DNA of 64,000 bases from Microstegium vimineum (Eukaryota > Streptophyta > Magnoliopsida > Poales > Poaceae), in contig CM039140.1 of assembly GCA_022036555.1 (NCBI GenBank), positions 6,847,943 to 6,911,942 of the forward strand, in the 5' to 3' direction. How positions within the stretch are numbered: the stretch's first letter is position 1; each line of letters starts with the position of its first letter. The position numbers were made by a program, and so were the translations under genes. The notes below the pieces were generated by a model. The model worked only from the letters and a program-made list of their open reading frames with translations, was not told the origin of the DNA and did no database searches. Shown piece after piece: positions 55,959-64,000 of this stretch.

Positions 55959-58900
55959 GTGCTTGATAGTAGGTGCACTCAACACATAACCGGGGATTCT
56001 AGAATGTTCAAATCAATCAACTCCAACACAAATGATGGCATTGATAGCATTACTTTTGGTGATAATGGCAAGGGCAAGGTCAAGGGTCTTGGAAAGATTG
56101 CTATATCCAATGATTTGAGTATATCCAATGTGTTGCTAGTTGAGAGCTTAAACTTCAATTTGTTATCCGTGGATCAATTGTGTGATCTTGGATTCAAATG
56201 CATATTTGGGGTAGATGATGTTGAGATCATTAGTGTAGATGGTTCAAACTTGATCTTCAAGGGTTTTAGATATGAGAACCTCTACCTAGTTGATTTCAAT
56301 GCTAGTGCGTCTCAATTGTCAACTTGCTTGCTCACTAAATCAAGTATGGGTTGGTTATGGCATAGAAGGCTTGGTCATGTTGGCATGAAGCAATTGAATA
56401 AATTGATTAAGCATGACTTAGTTAGAGGCTTGAAAGATGTTGTATTTGAGAAGGACAAACTTTGTAGCTCTTGTCAAGCCGACAAACAAGTTGGTAACAC
56501 CCATCCTAAGAAGAGCATGATGAGCACTAGTAGAGCATTTGAGTTGTTGCACATGGACCTATTTGGACCAACAACATACACAAGTATTGGAGGCAACAAG
56601 TATGGATTTGTGATAGTTGATGATCTTACAAGATACACTTGGGTATTCTTTCTCAATGACAAGAGTGATACATTTGCCACATTCAAATCATTTGTCAAGA
56701 GATGTCACAATGAGTTTGAGATCACCATCAAGAAAGTGAGAAGTGACAATGGGAGTGAATTCAAGAATACAAGAGTTGAAGAGATATGTGATGAGCTTGG
56801 AATCAAGCATCAATTCTCGGCCACGTACACTTCAAAATCAAATGGCCTTGTTGAGAGGAATAATAGAACATCGATTGATATGGCAAGGTCTATGCTTAGT
56901 GAGTACAATGTGAGTCACTCCTTTTGGGCCGAAGCTATCAACACCGCTTGCTACTCTAGCAACCGGTTGTATTGTCACCCATTGATGGAGAAGACACCAT
57001 ATGAGCTATTAAATGGAAGAAAGCCCAACATTGCATACTTTAGAGTGTTTGGTTGCAAATGCTATATCTTGAAGAAGAGCACAAGACTTGGAAAGTTTGA
57101 TAAGAAATGTGATGAAGGATTCTTACTTGGTTACTCAACCACAAACAAAGCCTATAGAGTTTGGAATTCGGTTAGAGGTGTGCTAGAGGAGGTTCATGAT
57201 GTTGAATTTGATGAAACCAATGGCTCTCAAGATGAAAATGAGAATCTATAGGATGTGAGTGGACCTCAATTGTCAAAGGCTATGAAGAACATAGATATTG
57301 GTGATATTAGGCCAAGACAAGTGATTGACATTGAAGATGACAAAGATCAAGTGCTCAACTCACCTCATGTGCAAGCTAGTGGTTCTCAAGTGCAAGATCA
57401 ACAAGTTGCTAGTTCATCTCAACCAATCTCAAGCAATCAAGCTCCTATCCTTCAACCAATCCCCATTGATCAAATAGTTGGCGATATTACAAGTGCTGTG
57501 CAAACAAGATCAAGATTGACATCCTTTTGTGAACACTATTCATTTGTATCATCCATATAGCCAACAAAGATTAAAGAGGTCTTACAAGATGTTGATTGGG
57601 TCAATGCAATGCATGAAGAGCTCAACAATTTCACAAGAAATCAATTTTGGGAGCTAGTTGAAAGACCCAAGAACTACAATGTGATTGGCATAAGATGGGT
57701 ATTTAGAAACAAGCAAGATAAAGATGGTATAGTTATGAGAAACAAAGCAAGATTAGTAGCTCAAGGTTACACACAAGTTGAAGGTCTTGACTTTGGAGAA
57801 ACTTATGCACCGGTTGCAAGATTAGAGGCAATAAGAATCCTATTGGCCTATGCATGTGTACATAACATCAAGCTATACCAAATGGATGTGAAGAGTGCTT
57901 TCTTGAATGGATACATCAATGAGCTAGTATATGTTGAGCAACCTCCCGGTTTTGAAGATAATAAGAAGCCCAACCTTGTGTACAAGTTGAGAAAGACTTT
58001 ATATGGCTTGAAGCAAGCATCTAGAGCATGGTATGAAAGATTGAGGGATTTCCTTTTATACAAAGGGTTCATCATGGGAAAGGTTGATACTACTCTCTTC
58101 ACCAAGAAGCTTGGCAATGATCTATTTGTGCTCCAAATCTATATTGATGATATCATATTCGGTTCAACCGATCAAGATTTTTGTGAAATTTTTGGCAAGA
58201 TGATGGCAAATGAGTTTGAAATGTCAATGATTGGTGAACTTAGCTACTTCCTTGGACTTCAAATCAAGCAATTGAAGAATGACACATTTGTGAGTCAAGG
58301 CAAGTACATCAAGGATATGATGAAGAAGTTTGGCCTAGAAGATTCAAAAGGCATTAGCACTCCTATGGGCACTAATGGACACTTGGATAGTGATGCTAGT
58401 GGCAATATGGTGGATCAAAAGTTGTATCGGTCTATGATTGGAAGCTTACTCTATGTGACCGCTTCAAGGCCGGATGTCATGTTTAGTGTATGCATGTGTG
58501 CAAGATTCCAAGCCTCTCCAAGAGAAAGCCATTTGAAGGCTACAAAGAGAATATTGAGGTACTTGAAGCATACACAAGATGTTGAATTATGGTATCCCAA
58601 GGGGTGTAACTTTGAGTTAATTGGATATTCGGACTCGGACTATGCGGGATGCAAAGTTGATAGAAAGAGCACATCGGGCACATGTCAATTGCTAGCCATG
58701 TCACTTGTATCTTGGTCATCAAAGAAGCAAAATAGTGTTCCACTCTCTACCACCAAAGCCGAATACATAAGTGCGGGTAGTTGTTGTGCTCAATTTCTTT
58801 AGATGAAAGCAACCTTGAATGACTTTGGAATCAAATTCAAGCAAGTGCAATTGCTATGTGACAATGAAAGTGCGGTGAAGCTAACCAACAATCCGGTTCA

Positions 58901-59093
58901 CCATTCAAGAACCAAGCACATTGACATAAGGCACCACTTCATAAGAGACCATCAACAAAAGGGTGATATCACAATTACAAGTGTTGGCACCAATGATCAA
59001 CTTGCCGACATATTCACCAAGCCACTTGATGACAAGAGATTTTGCAAGCTAAGGAATGAATTCAACATTCTTGATTTCTCAAACATGTGTTGA
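55959..59093 (+). pseudogene. pol: Sirevirus pol (protease, integrase, reverse transcriptase, RNase H) with nonsense codons
   Basis: Order is that of Ty1-copia. The protease active site reads LDSRCTQHITGDSRMF, where the family has Asp-Ser-Gly, so the catalytic Gly is replaced by Arg. The GAG-pre-integrase motif LWHRRLGHVGMKQLN follows. The integrase core shows its Asp (LHMDLFGP), second Asp (RSDNGSEF) and Glu (NGLVERNNR). The reverse transcriptase has YQMDVKSAFLNG and YIDDIIFGS. RNase H has GYSDSDYAG, LSTTKAEYIS and the end region HIDIRHHFIRD. All parts share one frame, interrupted by TAG at 57249-57251, 57558-57560 and 58800-58802. The copy is inactive. Confidence 0.92.
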
Positions 59094-60039
59094 TGCACCC
59101 CCATATATGACATGCCTCTCCTTCGAGCAATGCAAGGTAAAAGTTGATTGACATGTCATACATCCATTATTATGACTTGTTAGTGCATCTAGACATCAAT
59201 TCATTAGGCTCATTCATGCAAATCAAATGTTTTTGATGCTTATATGGTACCACTATTGCTTCTATGCTTGATATGATCTAGTGGTAGCGTATGACATGTT
59301 TGTAGGCTTGCAATCCTAGTGTTTGATCTATAATATGAACTTCAAATGTTTAGCTCAACATGGGTAAGATAACCATTCTAGGATGTGTGAACAAGCTTGT
59401 CCATGGTTTAAACCGAGTTAAATACTTTGGGGCAAGTAATCTAGATTGAACCACAAATAAGCTTCTCTCCAATAATCCCAAATTTGAGCATATCTTTTTG
59501 ATAATAAGATGACAAAGGGGGAGAAGTAAGTAGTAAAGATCACAAAGCAATATTTTGAAAAATTTAAGCACACAAGTAGAGGGAGCAAGCCTATGAATCA
59601 AGTTGTTGCATATCTTTATGCATTCATAAATGCTTGCTTGTATTGTATTTATTTTATTCATGCTTGTGTGGTGGATGCTAGAAACTTGTTCAACATGATG
59701 CTTCAAGTACTAGCTTATATAGGTTGTTTTTAATTTTTCAAGTGGTATTTCAAGTTTGCTTCTCAAAGTGTTTTCAAGTGGTTTCTAGGCATTCATGGTG
59801 CTAAGGATGGTATATTTTGGCACTCCGATTGGTATCACGCTTCAAAGGTCCATTCACTTATACCTTAGCATCATCTGGTAGCATTCACTCTCCCACAATT
59901 CTTATCCATGCATATGTGATCAAAATGAACCAAACTCATATATCACATATGCAGGGGGAGCTAATACTACCAAAGTTGAAATTTTCATTCAATATATTCA
60001 TTTGTGAAAGGTTGTCATCAATTACCAAAAAGGGGAGAT
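59094..60039 (+). other. Sirevirus post-pol region with repeated polypurine tracts
   Basis: Non-coding. Purine tracts occur at about 59512 (ACAAAGGGGGAGAAG), 59580 (AGAGGGAG), 59951 (CAGGGGGAG) and 60026 (AAAAAGGGGAGA, next to the right LTR). Multiple polypurine tracts upstream of the 3' LTR are a known Sirevirus trait. No env-like frame is supported. Confidence 0.7.
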
Positions 60040-62233
60040 TGAAAGCCCAAGTTTGGTTTTGGTTAATTGATGAAATCTATGGACTAACCCTAGTGCTAAG
60101 TGTGTCATCTAGCTAGGGTGATCCACCTTGACATGTGAAGCTAGATGGATGATCAAGTGCTTCATGGACAAGGAAAAGAAGAAAGAGAAAAACAAAAATG
60201 GGCTCAAGGCAAAGGTATATCATAGGGCCATTTTTGGTTTAGTGATCAAGACACTATAAAGAGTGTGATCACATTTAGGATAGATAGCCGTACTATCAAG
60301 AAGGGAAAATTTGTGTCGATTGCGGTTATCATGTGCCACTAGGTTTGCATTGCATATCTAAAACAAACCTAAGTGACTAAAATTGTGAAACAAATCCAAG
60401 ATAATTCTTTGCAAAGGCTACCACAGGAGCACAAGTGTTTGGATCACATGGTATTAGCACATGAAGACTTGGTGAAGAAGTGGCAGCTCGGTTTGGCCCT
60501 CAACAGAGCTCCGGACAGTGGTCCGGACGCTAGGGATGCACCTGTACGGACAATGGCGATGCGTCCGAAGGCATACCCTAGCCTCGTCTAAAGGTGGACG
60601 AAAGGTCCGGACACTGACTCCGGACAAGCGTCCGGATGTTTGGAGCTTACTAGACCCTCTTTGCATAGTGTCCGGACCCTATGTGCTGTCCGGACCTTGG
60701 ACTCCGGATGAGCGTCCGGAGCTTGAGAGCTCTCTGGACCAGCTCTGCATAGAATCCGGACGCCACTGTGCTGAGTCCGGACCCGAACAGTTGGAAGCGT
60801 CCGGAGCTACGTGTCAACGCCAGAGGAAGGCGCCAACGGGCAGTTTCAAATGGACGAGGGACCGGACGCATCGGCATTAGTCTGTTCCCCAAGTTTGAAG
60901 CTTCTAGAGGTCGTGTTCGGACTTGAAGAGAGAGGCCCTGCAACTCAGTTGATCAAGGGTCCGGACGCTATCAATGGTCTGGACCCCAAGTGTAACAGCG
61001 TCCGGAGCTACGCAGGAAAGTGTGAAGATGGGACAAAACGGCTAGTTGGCTTGTGGTGGCTATATAAACGTTTTGGCCGGCCCTTGGGGCCATCTCTTGC
61101 ACCTCTCTCTCATTCTAACTCTTTGTGCTTGCTTGAGAGGGTCCCCAACTCATCTCTCTTTGCTTTGCTTGCTAATTCATGAGAGTTTGAGTGAACCAAG
61201 TGCTTTGATCATTGCATTGTATCTTAGTGGCACTTGGTCATCGTCATCGCCACGAGATTTCTTGTTATTCTTGGTGTTTTCCAACACCTAGATGGCTTGG
61301 CGATTGAGGAAGCTTCGGCACGTGTTGGTGATTGTTCATGGCCGGCTTTGGCATTGTGAGAGGGCTTGTACCCACCTTGGTGGAGCGCCAAAGGGTAACT
61401 CTAGTGGATTGCTTGTGTCATTGAGTTACTCTCACTTGGGTGCATTCTTGTGGCGCCCGGGTAGTGGGCTAGGCTTGTGATTGCCTATTAGTAGGGATGA
61501 AAACGGATCGGATACGAACGGATATCGCTGATATTGTATTTGTTTTCATATTTTTGTTCGGATTCGGATTTGAATACGAATAGTATGAGAAATATCGGAT
61601 AGGATACGATTAGATATCGACATCATAAATATACCAATTTTAGTATTCGGATACGGATACGGTATCAGATGTTAATCTTCGGACTCGGATACGGACAGAT
61701 CTAAACTCATATAAACGAATTCGGTCGAACGGACGGTCGAATAAATATCTGTACCGTTTTCATCCCTACCTATTAGCTGCCGAATCACTATTTGAGTACT
61801 CGACACAATGGGGACTAGCTTGGTGGCAACCAAGTAAACCTCGGGAGGAAATCTTTGTGTCAACCATTGTCTCTCAGCTACTCTTGGTGTTCATATTGTG
61901 ATTGGCTCTTCATTGGTATATTCTCTTCACAAGGCATCGGTATATCAATCACCTCTATCCCTGTATTTACTTTCTTTCATATCTTGTCTTGTTAGCTTGC
62001 TAGTTAGTTTGCCTTGTTAGTTGTTCTTGCTAGCTTGTGTTGAGTGCCTTAGGTTCTTGCTATTGTTTGTTAGGCACTCAACTAACTAGAATTGCTTGGA
62101 TAGGTGGCTTTGCACCCCTAGTAGTCCTAGAGCAAAAAGCTTCGCTTAAGTGTTAATCTAACCTTTGATCTAGTAGTTTGTAGATTTTTAATAGGCTATT
62201 CACCCCCCCCCTCTAGCCATCTAGGACCTTCCC
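60040..62233 (+). repeat. 3' LTR of the Sirevirus, carrying a MITE
   Basis: Starts TGAAAGCCCAAGTTTGG and aligns with the left LTR throughout. It is longer only because of the 277-bp MITE plus its 8-bp repeat. The TCCGGA cluster is kept at 60508-61005 with several hexamers mutated. Confidence 0.9.
61492..61768. mobile_element. hAT-type MITE nested in the 3' LTR
   Basis: 277 bp with ends TAGGGATGAAAACGG and CCGTTTTCATCCCTA. A perfect 8-bp target repeat CCTATTAG lies at 61484-61491 and 61769-61776. The left LTR has the intact site once (GATTGCCTATTAGCCACCG), which proves the insertion. The interior is rich in GGATACG/CGGAT words. Confidence 0.95.
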
Positions 62234-62238
62234 GTATG

Positions 62239-63266
62239 CTGTGGTGGTGAGATTGATACGTATACAATGTAATCCAATCTTACGCAAATAGGAAATCTTC
62301 AAGGATTCCTACGTACTAAATGCATATAGGGGTTATGCAGTTAATCTCAAGTTAGGAGTGTGTAAATCTGCCTGACCCCAACACGAAGTTGGCAAATACA
62401 ATTCATTAGAAATGATCCTTTGGATATGTAATAACTAAACTTTTGTTATACCCAACAATCATCATTGTAGGCACAAACATTTAGTAGTGTTCAAGATAAT
62501 GAGCTCACACATGAGTCATTATTTACTAAATGCATGGTTGAGTGTGGATCCTTCACACACTCGATATCACCTTATATGTGTATATCTTGACAACCATGAA
62601 ATGCTTGAACTATCCATACAATCTTTGTATTGGACACACTCATATTTATTTGAATATGATCAAGTAATCCAAGACATACAAACATGATTTTAAGATAAGA
62701 GGGTCTTAAAATCCATTTCCCTATGGAACTTATCGTATCCACACTTTGGGGAGAAATGACCAATATATTTGCCAATAATTTTTCACTCATCCATATGATG
62801 ACCAAGAAGATGATTCCAAATCTAGAATGCATCAATGGTGTGAAAAATTCTTATACACAACATGTTGTATGGGGTTTGTTGTATTCATAATACAACCAAA
62901 ATGAGACTTATCTCATTACTTATATGCCATATCCAATGTTATCCTTTTGTGTTTCCATATGAAACAAATTTGGATATCTCTATAATTTTGTAAAATATGA
63001 GTGTAATGAGAACAGAATTAAATATCCTCAATTACTAACTCAGTATCCATAGGAACAATGATAATGGAAAAATAGGCCATACTATCATTGCATCGTATCA
63101 TACTGTTGACGCTAAGAATGGCATACTTTTACATACTCAAAATACCATCAACAGCCTCGGTTTCAAGGGTAGAATAACACTTCATGAACATATTTATCAC
63201 TAATAAATTCCACATATACTTGGATAGCCTTTGTTTGCAGGGAATGACATTTCATGACAATCAGGG
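62239..63266 (-). pseudogene. Probable right-hand remainder of the antisense copia element
   Basis: This should be the other half of the element split by the Sirevirus. A minus-strand frame near 62572-62835 gives low-similarity phrases, and no catalytic motif is readable. Composition and the repeated AATATGA/ATATTT style match 49124-51916. Assigned mainly by position. Confidence 0.35.
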
Positions 63267-64000
63267 GTGTTGAAAGCTCCTTTTGCATGTCGACCGACCT
63301 GTGATTAGAGCCAAACTCCAGAACCTCTGTACCATGAGACTCCTGGCACATCCAGGAGCTCCCACAAGGAAGCCTGGCTCCAAAGGAGCCAAACTCATGT
63401 CGGTCGACCGGGGTTTGGACCCTTCTGGCCAGCCAAGCCAACATGATCCATGCCAAAGCCATCTCAACCCTTGGATGCAACTTGTGCTTTCATTCAACGA
63501 ACCTAATCAAGAGCACAAGGATCCATGGACCCACAACAAAGGAATCAACATGACAAAGACTCTAGAGGAGTCATCCACACTACATGATAGGCGGGACCAC
63601 CTTCTGGAAGGCGGTGGTGGGCTTAACACCCCTAGGGGAGTCGGCTGACACCCCTAGGGGAGTCGGCCGACACCCCTAGGTGGCCCACAACCCCCAGCTC
63701 TTCCCTAAGCATTAGGGCATGCTTCTTGAAGCCAGGACAAGGCCCACCAGTCATAGGGGGGTCGATCGATGCCCCTATGGACCCTCCGAGGTCCTGGTGA
63801 CTCCTTGTCACATTTACCATGTGATGGAGATCAGATCCGTCCAATCTGAAGCTGTTTGGAGGTGGTGGATCCAAGGGCTCAAGGTGGAGCTCTCCTGGAT
63901 CGATGACGTGGTGGTGGAGTAGCCCCTACTCCACCTCCCACTATTAATAGAGGCTCACACCCCATCTTTACACATGGTGGACAAGCCTACAAGCTCATTT
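63267..64000 (+). mobile_element. LTR-like sequence running off the window
   Basis: A switch to GC-rich sequence starts at about TGTTGAAAGCTCC (63267). TGTCGACCGACC and GTCGGTCGACCGG recur (63288, 63399), then a 22-bp tandem unit at 63627-63680. ACTATTAATAGAGGCTCACACC near 63940 is a TATA-like core typical of a grass LTR. The end lies outside the window. Confidence 0.4.
63627..63680 (+). repeat. 22-bp tandem repeat, about 2.5 copies
   Basis: CACCCCTAGGGGAGTCGGC(T/C)GA occurs at 63627-63648 and 63649-63670 with one change, plus a partial third copy. Each unit contains the palindrome CCCCTAGGGG. Confidence 0.9.

Larger units (their letters stand above)
51922..62233 (+). mobile_element. Complete, degenerate Sirevirus-type Ty1-copia retrotransposon
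   Basis: 10.3 kb, flanked by the 5-bp repeat GTATG at 51917-51921 and 62234-62238. LTRs of about 1.9 kb at 51922-53826 and 60040-62233 (the right one holds an extra 285 bp). A tRNA-Met-type primer site follows the left LTR, the gag and pol genes run in the plus direction, and several polypurine tracts precede the right LTR. Terminal dinucleotides have decayed: AG in place of TG at the left, CC in place of CA at the right. Gag with zinc knuckles and an acidic/lysine-rich tail, long CpG-rich LTRs and multiple purine tracts point to Sirevirus. Frameshift and stops mean it cannot move by itself. Confidence 0.92.

Overview
This is eukaryotic nuclear DNA from a grass, most likely a panicoid or andropogonoid cereal relative (the sorghum, maize, sugarcane and Miscanthus group). 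The evidence is a hydroxyproline-rich glycoprotein of the maize/sorghum cell-wall type with a 3' UTR intron, intron-containing genes with GT..AG splice sites, many Stowaway and Tourist MITEs, a mariner-like element, and nested LTR retrotransposons including a Sirevirus-type copia. There is no operon organisation and no CRISPR array. The species cannot be fixed from the sequence alone.

Three host genes are well supported. (1) 9781-10662, minus strand: an extensin-like, proline/hydroxyproline-rich cell-wall protein with a signal peptide, a TATA box and a 3' UTR intron. (2) 21905-23224, minus strand: an intronless plant U-box E3 ubiquitin ligase of the PUB27/28/29 type. (3) 31625-38163, plus strand: a 15-exon tRNA nucleotidyltransferase (CCA-adding enzyme). 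Every exon phase joins, giving 529 codons plus stop. In-frame upstream and downstream ATGs could give alternative organelle and nuclear forms.

Layout. 1-3.8 kb: a plant mariner-like element whose transposase gene reads as four exons on the minus strand, broken by two in-frame TAG codons. A coiled-coil-like ORF lies at the left edge. 3.9-9.5 kb: MITEs and non-coding DNA. 9.5-10.8 kb: the cell-wall protein gene. 12-18.3 kb: a run of Tourist/Harbinger-like elements, including one MITE nested in another, and two elements abutting so that TAA-element-TAA-element-TAA can be read directly. 21.9-23.2 kb: the U-box gene. 23.5-31 kb: Stowaway and Tourist MITEs, a 22-G run and retroelement debris. 31.6-38.2 kb: the CCA-adding enzyme gene with a Stowaway in intron 10, apparently flanked by LTR-like sequence on both sides. 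38.5-64 kb: repeat-dominated DNA. It holds a poly(A)-ended insert, a gypsy-type LTR split by a 1.4-kb foldback element with arms of about 0.5 kb, a zinc-knuckle retroelement relic, a hAT-like element, and an antisense copia relic. That relic is interrupted by a complete but degenerate Sirevirus (51922-62233) with a perfect 5-bp target duplication. Its right LTR in turn carries a 277-bp hAT MITE with an 8-bp duplication.

The host genes are unrelated housekeeping or structural loci and show no shared pathway. The main biological interest lies in how the transposons are layered, in several long RNA-hairpin candidates, and in possible LTR-derived flanking sequence at the CCA-adding enzyme gene. 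I found no convincing new enzyme or defence system.
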